The notes: generated from the letters alone by a model not told the origin. A stretch of 64,000 nt of DNA from an uncultured Clostridiaceae bacterium (GCA_947647275.1 CANSJQ010000002.1:69795-133794), one strand, 5' to 3'. Counted from the stretch's first letter, positions 53,894-63,302 are shown. Program-made: numbers and translations.

Positions 53894-55162
53894 TTATTTT
53901 GATTTTATAACTGACATTACTAATTTTTTTTCGTCAAATAATTCATTTAATATTTGTTTTATATATTCAGATGTTACTGTATTATATTCTTCTATATAAT
54001 CAAATGAATTTATTCCTTTAAAATAATCTGATAAAAACATTCTTGCTATATCTGATACATCATTATATTCTACTACATAATCTCCATAAACTTTTTTCTT
54101 CATTCTGTTAAGGTATTCTTCATTCATATTTTCTTTTAAGTTTTGAATTTGTTCTAATAGTTCTTGTTTTACCTTTTGTGGATCTTTTGATTGACCTGTT
54201 AGCATTACATGTGCATAATTATCTGTAAATTCATAATCCATATCCATAGGTGATAAAAGTAGGCCTTCTTTATACATCTTTTTATATAATTCTGAACTCT
54301 TTCCTACTAGCATATTCATTAATATTTCTATTGCTATATGACGTTTTACTTTTTTTCCTTCTAAGTTTTCATCTTTAAAACCTATTAAAAATATTGGTTT
54401 GCTTACTTGCATACTGCTTTCTTTATATTTTTTATTTAATCCTTTTTCACTTTGAGGATATATTCTTTGTATTTCCCCTTGATTTGCTTTTTCTACTATT
54501 CTATTTTTTATTTCTTGCAATATTTCTTCTGGTTTAAAGTTTCCACACACTACTAATACCATATTTGATGGGTTATAGAAAGTATTATAACATTTATATA
54601 AAACGTCTTTATCTATTTTACTAATTGATTCTACTGTTCCTGCTATATCTATTTTTACAGCATTTTCTTTATACATGCAATCTAATGCATTCATATATAA
54701 TTGCCAACCTGGGTCATCATCATACATTCCTATTTCTTGACCTATTATTCCTTTTTCTTTTTCTACATTTTCATCTGTAAAATATGGGTGTTGTACATAA
54801 TCCATTAGTTCATCTAAGGCTTCATAAAAATTATTAGTAGTTGCAAATAAATATGCTGTATGATTGTTTGTTGTATATGCATTTGCATCTACACCTAATG
54901 ACATTAATACATCTAGACTGTTTCTTCCGTTTTCTTGTTCAAACATTTTGTGTTCTAGAAAATGTGCCACTCCATCTGGTACAAATACTTCTTGTTTATT
55001 TTTTGGCTCTATAAATCTATTATCTATTGAGCCAAAATGTGTTCCCCATATTACATACTTTTTTTCTGTATTTTCTTTTGGAATTATTATAACTGTTAAG
55101 CCATTTTCTAACTTTTCTATATAGGCTTTTTCTTTTATTTTTGTGCTTTCTATTAATTTCAT
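53894..55162 (-). CDS. M16-family zinc peptidase (YmfH-like)
   Basis: 422 aa. The inverted zinc motif HFLEH is at GVAHFLEHKMFEQ near residue 68, with the distal Glu in EKGIIGQEIGMYDDDP. The N-terminal LENGLTVIIIPKEN and the THFGSIDNRF strand are typical of the family. It forms a pair with the next gene, like YmfF/YmfH of Bacillus. Substrate unknown. Confidence 0.93.
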   Translation of the reverse strand: MKLIESTKIKEKAYIEKLENGLTVIIIPKENTEKKYVIWGTHFGSIDNRFIEPKNKQEVFVPDGVAHFLEHKMFEQENGRNSLDVLMSLGVDANAYTTNNHTAYLFATTNNFYEALDELMDYVQHPYFTDENVEKEKGIIGQEIGMYDDDPGWQLYMNALDCMYKENAVKIDIAGTVESISKIDKDVLYKCYNTFYNPSNMVLVVCGNFKPEEILQEIKNRIVEKANQGEIQRIYPQSEKGLNKKYKESSMQVSKPIFLIGFKDENLEGKKVKRHIAIEILMNMLVGKSSELYKKMYKEGLLLSPMDMDYEFTDNYAHVMLTGQSKDPQKVKQELLEQIQNLKENMNEEYLNRMKKKVYGDYVVEYNDVSDIARMFLSDYFKGINSFDYIEEYNTVTSEYIKQILNELFDEKKLVMSVIKSK

Positions 55163-55183
55163 GGCTAAATTTCTCCTCTTCTT

Positions 55184-55215
55184 TGTAGGGGTCGCCGCCT
55201 TCAGCGACCCCTACA
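55184..55215. repeat. Perfect GC-rich palindrome between the two M16 genes
   Basis: TGTAGGGGTCGC, 8 nt, GCGACCCCTACA: a perfect 12 bp stem. Best-preserved copy of the GGGTCGC...CCCCTACA repeat family. Confidence 0.85.
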
Positions 55216-55232
55216 ATGGTTATTTTTTATAT

Positions 55233-56492
55233 TCAGTTTTTCAAAAAATAGACTGTATTCATTTTTACTGATTTTGCTACTTCTACAATTTGCTCTTTGG
55301 TAACATTTTGTATTTTTTCTTTATATTCTTCTACTGAAATATTTGTACCTGCTAATTCTTGACCTAAGTAGTAGCTTATTTCTGTGTCTTGCTCTTCTGG
55401 TATATTTTCTATTGTTGCTATTATTAAATTTTTAGCATTTTCTATGTCTTCTTCAGTAAAATTTCCTTCTTCCATATCTTTTAATTGTTCTTTTATTATT
55501 TCTAGTGCTTTTTCATAATTTTCTATTTCTATTCCTGCCCTTATCATTATGTTTTGTTTTCTTTTTAGGAAGTTAGAGCCTACTGTGTATGCTAAGCTTG
55601 CTTTTTCTCTTACATTTTGGAACATTTTTGAGTTTGCTCCTCCACCTAAAATAGTGTTGTAGCACATGGTTATATAACTTAAATTTTCTATATTTGAAGT
55701 TACATCTAAACCTATAACTAACTTTCCTTGTGTAATATCCATACTTTCTTGTACTACATTCTCTTTTTCTGGAATTTGTTTTTCTTCATCTTTTATTTGT
55801 ATATTTCTTTCTTGTAATTTAATAATATTTTCATTCTCTTTTACTATGTTTTCAGTATTTTGTGGTAATATTCCTGAAGCAAAAATATCTATTTTACATT
55901 CATTTATTGCTTGTTTATAGTAATTATATAAATCTTTTGGTGTTATTTTACTTAAGTCTTCTATATATCCATATTTATAAAGTCCATATGCCTTATCTTT
56001 ATACATTTCTTCTATACATCTTTCTAATGCATATGCACCTTTATTGTCTATTTTCCCTTCAATTATTTGCTTTAAGTTTTCTTTTTCTTGTTCTACATAC
56101 TCTTCTTTAAATTCTCCGTTTTCTATTAATGGGTTAAATGCTATGTCTAATAATATGTCTAAACTCTTTTTTAACAATTCTTCTTTTTCTGGTAAAAATT
56201 CATCATTTATAGATTCTAAATAAAATTTTATTGTATTGATATCTCCTGTTTTTTCTATTCCACAGTCAAAACTTGATCCATACATTTCTTCTAGGTTTTT
56301 ACTTATTTCTTCTTGAGTTTTCATATTTGCAGTTCCTCTTCTTAAAACTGCTGCAAGTAGTGCATTTTTTGTTACAGTTTGTCTTGTTAGTGGCAAACTA
56401 AAAAATATTGCAAATAAATTTGTTTTAAACTTGTTTGTTTCTATTTTATGAAATTTAATTCCTTTTTTTAATTCTATTGTTTTATTTTTCAT
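55233..56492 (-). CDS. M16-family peptidase-like protein without zinc motif (YmfF-like)
   Basis: About 419 aa from ATG 56490-56492 (AAAGGAG). A longer reading would translate the GGGGAC repeat. It has the M16 fold pattern (RRGTANMKTQEEISKNLEEMYG, LGGGANSKMFQNVREKASLAYTVGS) but no HxxEH, so it is likely the inactive partner of the downstream peptidase. The two genes are about 70 nt apart with a palindrome between. Confidence 0.88.
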   Translation of the reverse strand: MKNKTIELKKGIKFHKIETNKFKTNLFAIFFSLPLTRQTVTKNALLAAVLRRGTANMKTQEEISKNLEEMYGSSFDCGIEKTGDINTIKFYLESINDEFLPEKEELLKKSLDILLDIAFNPLIENGEFKEEYVEQEKENLKQIIEGKIDNKGAYALERCIEEMYKDKAYGLYKYGYIEDLSKITPKDLYNYYKQAINECKIDIFASGILPQNTENIVKENENIIKLQERNIQIKDEEKQIPEKENVVQESMDITQGKLVIGLDVTSNIENLSYITMCYNTILGGGANSKMFQNVREKASLAYTVGSNFLKRKQNIMIRAGIEIENYEKALEIIKEQLKDMEEGNFTEEDIENAKNLIIATIENIPEEQDTEISYYLGQELAGTNISVEEYKEKIQNVTKEQIVEVAKSVKMNTVYFLKN

Positions 56493-56510
56493 TGTTTTTT
56501 CTCCTTTTTT

Positions 56511-56547
56511 GTCCATTGGGGACGTTTCCTTTTGGGTAATCTGTCCC
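56511..56547. repeat. GGGGACGTT inverted-repeat element, copy B
   Basis: TTTTTTGTCCATTGGGGACGTTTC, then TTTTGGGTAAT and GTCCC. Same element and same place relative to the start codon as 15074-15116. The spacer continues to 56851 with AT-rich sequence, a GTTAGAAGTTAG-type fragment and no gene. Confidence 0.7.
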
Positions 56548-56851
56548 TTTTGGGACATTAGAAGTTAGCATTAGATGTTAGATTGGGGCTTTTAGTACTT
56601 TATTCGAAGTATTTACTCTATTATTTAACTTTAATGCCTTATTTCTAACTTTTATTCTTTCATTATTTTATTATTTTTCTCTTTATTCTAACATTTATAT
56701 TATAGTACAAAAAACAAAAAATATACAAGGCATTCTTGTACATTTTTTATTTTTTATACTTAATAATATTAATATTTCTCACATAAAATAGTAGTTTCTT
56801 ATTATACAGAATAGTGATAAGTATGTCTAATTAAGACTCCTTTAACAACCT

Positions 56852-57292
56852 CTAATTTAATTTGCTTTTAACAATTTCATTTATTGTTTTTCCGTCTGCT
56901 GATGCTCCTACTTTTTCTTTTACTGCTTTCATAACTGCTCCCATTTCTTTCATTGTTGTAGCACCTACTGCAACTATTACTTCTTCTATTACTTTTTCTA
57001 GTTCTTCTTTTGAAAGTGGCTTTGGTAAGTACTCAGCTAATATTTCTATTTCTTCATTTACTTGTGCTATTAGTTCTTCCCTTCCACTTTTTTCATAATC
57101 TGCTAATGAATCTTTTCTTTTTTTAGATTCTTTTGCTATTACATCTATTATTTGTTCATCTGTAAGCTCTATTTGTTTATCCTTTTCTACTTGTAGAATA
57201 GCTGCTCTTACCATTTGAATTACATTTTTTCTAACTACGTTTTTATCTCTCATTGATACTTTCATATCTTCTAATAATTTTTCTTTTAACAT
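56852..57292 (-). CDS. YqeY/GatB-like domain protein
   Basis: 146 aa, normal length for YqeY. LLEDMKVSMRDKNVVRKNVIQMVRAAI at the N-terminus and TMKEMGAVMKAVKEKVGASADGKTINEIVK at the C-terminus are diagnostic. Probably helps tRNA-dependent amidation or has a stand-alone tRNA-related role; function not settled. Directly downstream of rpsU, a common arrangement. Confidence 0.94.
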   Translation of the reverse strand: MLKEKLLEDMKVSMRDKNVVRKNVIQMVRAAILQVEKDKQIELTDEQIIDVIAKESKKRKDSLADYEKSGREELIAQVNEEIEILAEYLPKPLSKEELEKVIEEVIVAVGATTMKEMGAVMKAVKEKVGASADGKTINEIVKSKLN

Positions 57293-57299
57293 TTCTCTT

Positions 57300-57415
57300 T
57301 TCCTCCTTCACGTGAAGCGTGTACTATTTACTGTTCATTCTTCGTTATTCACTTTTAATTTAAGCCTTTTCTTCGAAGTGCGGGTCTCCGATGACTGCGA
57401 CCCCTACAATAAAAG
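57300..57415. repeat. Intergenic repeat with GGGTCTCCGATGACTGCGACCC, copy 4
   Basis: Carries TGTTCATTCTTCGTTATTCAC, TTTAATTTAAG, CTTCGAAG and a palindromic core ending CCCCTACAATAAAA, similar in order to 2310-2400 and 3421-3562. Confidence 0.6.
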
Positions 57416-57466
57416 GTTGAAAATTATTGTTTTTTCTAACCTATAACTTCCAACCTCTACTTTTTA

Positions 57467-57637
57467 TTAAAATTTTCTTTTTCTTGCTGCCTCTGATTTT
57501 TTCTTTCTTCTTACACTAGGTTTTTCATAATGTTCTCTTTTACGAACTTCTTGAATAACACCATTTCTAGCGCATTGTCTTTTAAACCTTTTTAAGGCTT
57601 CTTCTATATTTCCATTATTTACTCTTACTTCTGACAT
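57467..57637 (-). CDS. rpsU: Ribosomal protein S21
   Basis: 56 aa: [20 protein letters not shown] and the basic tail [17 protein letters not shown]. Small-subunit protein used in initiation. Strong GGAAGGAGGGG site. Followed by yqeY. Confidence 0.97.
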   Translation of the reverse strand: MSEVRVNNGNIEEALKRFKRQCARNGVIQEVRKREHYEKPSVRRKKKSEAARKRKF

Positions 57638-57908
57638 TAATATTCCCCTCCTTCCAGTATTAACACTTTTATTTGTGTGGGATTTATTTTTTGTGTACTA
57701 TTTAACTCTTGTACACGTTTTGTATTATATATTATATTGGTATTATTTGTCAATACAAACAATGAAAAAACAAGAATAAAATTTTCTAAGGATAATTAAC
57801 ACTATTGTTGATATTTTTTCTTAGAATACAAGAAAGTGGCTTTGCCACGCTGGCGATTATCAATTCACCTTATATTTTAGTTTAAAGCAACATTATTCCA
57901 TATAATAT

Positions 57909-57952
57909 AAAAAAGATGTAAAATTTGCTCTCGCAAATTTTACATCTTTTTT
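57909..57952. terminator. Strong bidirectional terminator
   Basis: AAAAAGATGTAAAATTTGC, CTCT loop, GCAAATTTTACATCTTTTT, ending the substrate-binding protein gene. The rest of 57640-57908 contains a weak hairpin, and a piece similar to 18000-18030, but no gene. Confidence 0.92.
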
Positions 57953-58967
57953 ATTTACTTACTTTTTCTGCATAAGAATTGTTTACTATTTTATCAAATG
58001 GTGCTTTTTGGCTTAATTCTCCTGCTTCTTGCATTACTTTTTGTAGTAATTCAAATGATTCTTCTTTCATTGTTGGAACTGTTTTCCATGCGTCTATGTC
58101 TTTATAGCTTTGTAATACTGTAGCTAGTAAGTCTACATCTGTGTCTGGGAAGAAGCCTTTTATTACTTCGGCTACTTCTCTCATTGTGTGTTCTTCTACG
58201 AATTTTTGACCTTTATATATAGCATTTGTGAATTTTTGTATTGTATCACTGTTTGCTTCCATATAACTTTTTTTAGCGAAGTATGCTGTGTATGGTATTT
58301 CTCCTGAGGCTTCTCCTACTGAGGCCACTACATAGCCTTTTCCTGCATTTGCTGTCATTGTTGCTGTTGGCTCAAATAGTGTTACATAGTCTGCTGTTCC
58401 ACCTGAAAATGCTCCTGCCATTAAGTCGAATTTTATACTGTCGTCTAGTATTAAGTCTTTTTGTGGGTCTATTCCATTTAGTTTTAATACATATTCAAAT
58501 GTCATATATGGAACTCCACCTTTTCTTCCTGGTATTACTGTTTTACCTTTTAAGTCTTGCCAACTAAAGTTATCTGTGTTTTCCCTTGCTACTAGGAATG
58601 AACCATCTTTTTGTGTTAATTGTGCAAAAACTTGGCAATAATCTTCTTTTCCTTCATTATATACGTATATTGATGCTTCTGGTCCTGCAAAACCTATGTC
58701 ACTTTGACCTGATAAAACCGCAGTCATTACTTTATCTGCACCTTGACCTGTTGTAAGTTCTATTTCTAAGCCTTCTTCTGCCATGTATCCATTTGCTATT
58801 GCTACATATTGTGGTGCATAGAATACTGATCTTGTAACTTCGTTTACATTAATTTTCTTTAATGTAGCTACATTTTCTCCATTATCTTTTGTTGTAAAAT
58901 AGATAATAGCTCCTGCTACTATTATTATAAGTACAATAATAATTGCTATACTTAAAGTTTTTTTCAC
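57951..58967 (-). CDS. ABC transporter substrate-binding protein (NMT1/SsuA/TauA type)
   Basis: About 338 aa from GTG 58965-58967 (AAAGGAAAGGGG upstream); an ATG 14 codons earlier has no site. N-terminal membrane helix, then KINVNEVTRSVFYAPQYVAIANGYMAEEGLEIEL, GFAGPEASIYVYN and VIPGRKGGVPYMTFEYVLK, the pattern of periplasmic-binding proteins for sulfonates, nitrate or thiamine precursors. No lipobox; anchored by the helix. The matching permease is at 63406-64000, with an aminopeptidase and hflKC between. Substrate unknown. Confidence 0.9.
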   Translation of the reverse strand: MKKTLSIAIIIVLIIIVAGAIIYFTTKDNGENVATLKKINVNEVTRSVFYAPQYVAIANGYMAEEGLEIELTTGQGADKVMTAVLSGQSDIGFAGPEASIYVYNEGKEDYCQVFAQLTQKDGSFLVARENTDNFSWQDLKGKTVIPGRKGGVPYMTFEYVLKLNGIDPQKDLILDDSIKFDLMAGAFSGGTADYVTLFEPTATMTANAGKGYVVASVGEASGEIPYTAYFAKKSYMEANSDTIQKFTNAIYKGQKFVEEHTMREVAEVIKGFFPDTDVDLLATVLQSYKDIDAWKTVPTMKEESFELLQKVMQEAGELSQKAPFDKIVNNSYAEKVSK

Positions 58968-59169
58968 TTTTGTATTCCCCTTTCCTTTTGGTTTTGATGC
59001 TTTTTGCATTCTTATATATTGTATTCATTTTGGCTTGTAAAGGTCACTTAATGTTGTAATTTATTTTTATTTATAAAATACTAAATTTTACATAAATTAG
59101 TTGCTTTATTCTTAATTTTATGTTATATTGTTTATCAACAATATAATTTCATTATAGGAGGATATGTTT

Positions 59170-60996
59170 ATGATTACTGACTTTATTAAGGAAGTAAAAA
59201 GTTTTTATGAAAGAATTTACTACACAAACCTTTCAAGTTTATCTTTAGAAGACTTGCAGGCTAATCAAACTAAAATGGAAAGTTTTTATTCTAACTCACT
59301 TATTAGTTTAAAAGATTCTGAAGATACTAAATTTTTTGCTTTCTTAGCTTATTATATTTTAAGTTCTTATTCACACTTTTGTTTAAAAGATAACAAATGT
59401 ACTAAAATATTAGAATTTTTGAAACATTTATTAGATGCTAAAAGTGTTAATGAGTTAAGAGTTATTACTTTGGAAAGATGTAAAGACGTTTCTATTAATA
59501 TTAATGGTATAATTGAAAAAAGTACTATTATAGATAACCCAACTAGAAATATAGTTATGACTTCTGATTTAGATTCTTACCGTTATTTATACTATTATGG
59601 AGAAAAAGTAACTAAAAATCATATGCAAATTGTTGATTATTTTAATAGAGTAAGTGAAGATAAAATTACTTCTATTGCTAAATGTACAGCCGATTCTTTC
59701 TTAAGAGGTTTAGAAAAACTTGGTAAAGGTGGAGTAGATATTTCTAAGAAGACCTATGTTTGTTTATTCTACCCTATGGGATTTGAGAAGGTTGCGAAGA
59801 AGCTTTGTGAATTATTAGAAGGAAAATTGGATGTTATACTTAGATTATATGACAATTCTGAATTTGATAAGCAATTGAATTATAACCATAGGTATGATTA
59901 CAATTTTTACCTTTCAGATGAATACATTAATAGTTATATTTCTTATTTTGAAACTGCTTTAAAAGAAAATAGCGATATCTTTGAAAGATATGCTGGGCCT
60001 ATTTTTATTGAAACATTTGGTGAAGATAGATTCGTTCCTAAAAATGGTTTTGAAATTTTTGAAAAAGATAATGCTCTTGCACAGTTAAATAGTTCATTTG
60101 ATACAAAGTATTCTGTTTTGTATATGAACCATATTAGAAAAGATACTTCTTTTACAATTATTTCTTACCCTTGCCCTGAAATTGGCAAAGACTTTGAAAG
60201 CATATTTGATGATACAATAAGGATTAATACCCTTGATAATAAGAAGTATGAAAGTATACAGCAAAAAATTATTGATGTTCTTGATAACTCTAATAATGTT
60301 CATGTAACAGGTAGAAATGGTAATAAAACTGATTTATGGGTCTCACTTGCAACACTTGAAGATTCAAATTCTCAAACTAAGTTTGAGAATTGTACGGCAG
60401 ATGTAAATGTTCCTGTTGGTGAAGTTTTTACTTCTCCTATTCTTAAAGGAACTAATGGAACTCTTCATGTTTCTGAAATTTATCTTAATGGTTGGAAGTT
60501 TATCGACTTATGCTTAGTAATTGAAGATGGCTTTATTAAAGAGTATAGTTGTAAAAATTATCCTACCGAAAAGGAAAATGCTGAATATATTAATGAGCAT
60601 TTACTTTATGACCATAAGACTTTACCTATGGGCGAATTTGCAATTGGTACAAATACTACTGCTTATGTAATGGGTAATAAGTACCAAATTAATGATAAGC
60701 TTGATATTCTTATAGCTGAAAAAACTGGTCCACATTTTGCATTTGGTGATACTTGCTATTCTATGGATGAAGAAACAAAGGTATTTAACCCTGATGGCAA
60801 AGAAGTTGTGGCTAAGGATAATGAAGTTTCTATTAAAAGAGCTGAAGATTCATATTTTGGATGTCATACAGATGTTACTATTCCATACTACGAATTAGGT
60901 GATATTGTAGCTATTGGTGATAGTGAAGTTGCCATTATTAGAGATGGTAAGTTTGTTCTTGAAGGAACAGCAGAATTAAATATTGAAGGAATGTAA
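59170..60996 (+). CDS. M29-type aminopeptidase
   Basis: About 608 aa from the second ATG (59170), eight bases from AGGAGG; the first ATG is only two bases away. The C-terminal half carries GEFAIGTNTTAY, AEKTGPHFAFGD and HTDVTIPYYE, the metal-ligand motifs of M29 (aminopeptidase T/PepS) enzymes, though this protein is longer, with a ~200 aa N-terminal extension of unknown role. Cytoplasmic. Divergent from the substrate-binding protein gene. Confidence 0.85.
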   Translation: MITDFIKEVKSFYERIYYTNLSSLSLEDLQANQTKMESFYSNSLISLKDSEDTKFFAFLAYYILSSYSHFCLKDNKCTKILEFLKHLLDAKSVNELRVITLERCKDVSININGIIEKSTIIDNPTRNIVMTSDLDSYRYLYYYGEKVTKNHMQIVDYFNRVSEDKITSIAKCTADSFLRGLEKLGKGGVDISKKTYVCLFYPMGFEKVAKKLCELLEGKLDVILRLYDNSEFDKQLNYNHRYDYNFYLSDEYINSYISYFETALKENSDIFERYAGPIFIETFGEDRFVPKNGFEIFEKDNALAQLNSSFDTKYSVLYMNHIRKDTSFTIISYPCPEIGKDFESIFDDTIRINTLDNKKYESIQQKIIDVLDNSNNVHVTGRNGNKTDLWVSLATLEDSNSQTKFENCTADVNVPVGEVFTSPILKGTNGTLHVSEIYLNGWKFIDLCLVIEDGFIKEYSCKNYPTEKENAEYINEHLLYDHKTLPMGEFAIGTNTTAYVMGNKYQINDKLDILIAEKTGPHFAFGDTCYSMDEETKVFNPDGKEVVAKDNEVSIKRAEDSYFGCHTDVTIPYYELGDIVAIGDSEVAIIRDGKFVLEGTAELNIEGM

Positions 60997-60999
60997 TGA

Positions 61000-61034
61000 G
61001 AAAAAGGAACCCACAATTTTGTGAGTTCCTTTTG
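61000..61034 (+). terminator. Intrinsic terminator of the aminopeptidase gene
   Basis: AAAAGGAACCCAC, loop, GTGAGTTCCTTTT. Confidence 0.9.
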
Positions 61035-61043
61035 TTATAAACT

Positions 61044-61961
61044 TTATTCTTCTACATCTTCTGTTGAAATAATTGGAGTAACTATTTCCTTATCTGATAA
61101 CTTTAAGTTATCTATAATCTTATACTCATCATCAATTATTACCATTGTTCCTTCTGATAATGATGCTTTAGTAGCATCTAAGCCTCGTAGGAATTGATAA
61201 AAATCTTTTCTCTCAGGTGAATTATATGCATCCTGTATAATTCTCATATACTCTGCTTCACCTTCTGCAATTATAGACTTTGCGTCTTTTTCTGCATTTG
61301 ACAGTATTACTCTTACCTGATAATCCACATCATTGCGGATTTGCTGTGCTTGTGACTCGCCTTCTGCAGTATACTGTGCAGCTATCTTGTTTCTTTCAGA
61401 TATCATACGGCTGTATACAGCATCTTTATTATCTGATGGCAAATCTAAAAGTTTCATTTCTACTAAATTTATTGAAATTCCATACTGCTCTGCAGAATTT
61501 TTTCCACTTAAATTATCCATTATCTTGATAGAAAGTGTGCCATCCTTACCCTGAATAACTTCATCCTGTTTTGTAGAGGAAATGACATTTTTCATAGAAT
61601 TATATACCAAAACATCTATTCTACTTTCTGCATTAGATGTAGATTTGAGTGTCTGGTAATACTTTAGCGGATCTTTAATTTGCCATATAACATAGCAATC
61701 TGCAATCATAGACTTCTTATCTGATGTTATTACATCAGATGACGCCAAGTCATACAATTGCTCTTCTTTTTGTAGTTTCATTACGCTTTGTATAAAAGGC
61801 TTTTTAAAGTACAATCCAGCCTCCGATTTAGTTTCAACTACCTTTCCAAATTCTTTTATAAGTCCAAATTCATTTTCCCTTAAGGTATATGTGCTACTAA
61901 AAAGCAATATAGCAAAAAGTGCTGTTAATACAACTGCTACTATTTTTCCTTTTATCTTCAT
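61044..61961 (-). CDS. hflC: HflC-like SPFH-domain membrane protein
   Basis: About 305 aa from ATG 61959-61961 (GGAGGAAAAC). N-terminal helix (about 5-25), then an SPFH/band 7 domain with EFGLIKEFGKVVETKSEAGLYFKKPF, AEGESQAQQIRNDVDYQ and GEAEYMRIIQDAY coiled coil. HflC pairs with HflK to control FtsH protease in other bacteria. Starts a few bases past the hflK stop. Codon use is GC-richer than the neighbours, suggesting transfer. Confidence 0.88.
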   Translation of the reverse strand: MKIKGKIVAVVLTALFAILLFSSTYTLRENEFGLIKEFGKVVETKSEAGLYFKKPFIQSVMKLQKEEQLYDLASSDVITSDKKSMIADCYVIWQIKDPLKYYQTLKSTSNAESRIDVLVYNSMKNVISSTKQDEVIQGKDGTLSIKIMDNLSGKNSAEQYGISINLVEMKLLDLPSDNKDAVYSRMISERNKIAAQYTAEGESQAQQIRNDVDYQVRVILSNAEKDAKSIIAEGEAEYMRIIQDAYNSPERKDFYQFLRGLDATKASLSEGTMVIIDDEYKIIDNLKLSDKEIVTPIISTEDVEE

Positions 61962-61962
61962 A

Positions 61963-63060
61963 TTAGTTTTCCTCCTGTTTTGTTGTTTCCTGTTGAACGA
62001 TAATAGGTTTAATTTCAGAGTCTGTGCCATTTACTATAACCTGTAAATTGGGCATTAATTCTTCCATTGCTTCATAGTACATTCTTATTTTAGAAGTATC
62101 TGGGTCTTTTTTATATTCTTCATACATGGCATTAAACAGTGCTACTTCGCCATTTGCTTCATTAATTCGCTCCTGCTTAGTAGCATTTGCCTCTTGAATA
62201 ATTGCATCTGCTTCTGCTGTCGCTTTTGGTATCTGTTCGTTTTGATACTGTTCCGCATTGTTTCGATTTGTATCTGCCTGCTGCTTAGCGTTTTCAACAC
62301 TCTTAAATGCCTGCGAAACTTCGGTTGTAGGCGGTTCTGCATCCTGTATAGTAACATTTACTAACATTAAGCCTGTCTGCCGTTTTTCTAATTCCTTCAT
62401 AATGTCTTCTTTTATAACTGCCTGAATTTCGCTCTTTCCAGTTGTAAGAACATCATCTACATTGTACGATCCTATTGTATTTCTAATAGATGCCTGTGCA
62501 ATGTTCCTTAATGTTCCTACTGGATCAGAAGATCCATATTCATACATTATGGCATCATTGATTCTATATTCTATATAGAAATCAACATTAACGAAGTTGA
62601 AGTCAGTTGTTATCATTAGGCTGTCATTTTCTTGCGTTTCATTATCTTCTTCCTGATAACCAATGGCAAACCCCTGAATAGTGCTGTCAAATTTCTTTAC
62701 CTTCTGGATAAATGGAATTTTGAAATGCATTCCTGTTCCAGAAACTGCCTCTGCCTTACCAAAGGTGGTAATAATAGCAAGGTTTTGCTCTCCAATTACA
62801 TATATTGAAGATAGAATGGTAGTTATAATGATAAGAACACATATTATAATAGAAACTATTCTTTTTGCTCCATGAGCTTTCTTTTCTATTTTTTCCATTT
62901 CACTACTTTTTTCTTCATATCTTCCGCATTCATACATACTATAGTTATTCTTTCTATCATCGTAATCTAATTTTTTCTTCCGGGCTTCGCTTATCAGAAC
63001 TGAAAATACAGTTCTTGAAACTAATAAAGCAATGATTAATAGTACAAATATTACTGTCAT
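61963..63060 (-). CDS. hflK: HflK-like SPFH-domain membrane protein
   Basis: 365 aa. Two N-terminal helices (about 3-20 and 70-92), an SPFH domain with GEQNLAIITTFGKAEAVSGTGMHFKIPF, NFVNVDFYIEYRI and a coiled coil. Longer N-terminus than usual. Two in-frame CGG codons (62980-62982 in SEARKKK; 62380-62382 in LEKRQTG) are read without shift. Codons such as CTG, GCC and CGG are far commoner than elsewhere here, so hflKC is probably a recent acquisition. AAGGAG before ATG. Confidence 0.88.
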   Translation of the reverse strand: MTVIFVLLIIALLVSRTVFSVLISEARKKKLDYDDRKNNYSMYECGRYEEKSSEMEKIEKKAHGAKRIVSIIICVLIIITTILSSIYVIGEQNLAIITTFGKAEAVSGTGMHFKIPFIQKVKKFDSTIQGFAIGYQEEDNETQENDSLMITTDFNFVNVDFYIEYRINDAIMYEYGSSDPVGTLRNIAQASIRNTIGSYNVDDVLTTGKSEIQAVIKEDIMKELEKRQTGLMLVNVTIQDAEPPTTEVSQAFKSVENAKQQADTNRNNAEQYQNEQIPKATAEADAIIQEANATKQERINEANGEVALFNAMYEEYKKDPDTSKIRMYYEAMEELMPNLQVIVNGTDSEIKPIIVQQETTKQEEN

Positions 63061-63246
63061 AGTTTTTTCTCCTTTTCTTATGATGCATGGTTTATAGTTG
63101 CTTTTTTAAGGAATATTATTTTATATTCCCTTTAATATATCCTCCTTTCGGTATATACGGGTTATATTTTATCACATTATGTTAATAATTGCAATATTTT
63201 TATACAACTTTTTATAATTTTCACATATTAATAAATTTTAAAATAC

Positions 63247-63302
63247 ATTTAGGACATAATTTGGTAAATTCTCTTAGGATTCCTAACTGATTAAGCCCCT
63301 AC
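63247..63302. repeat. Dispersed repeat shared with 53352-53408
   Basis: Same order: GGACATAATTTGGTAAATTCTC, TAGGATTCCTAACTGA, TTAAGCCCCTAC. The rest of 63061-63405 is AT-rich and holds no gene. Confidence 0.7.
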
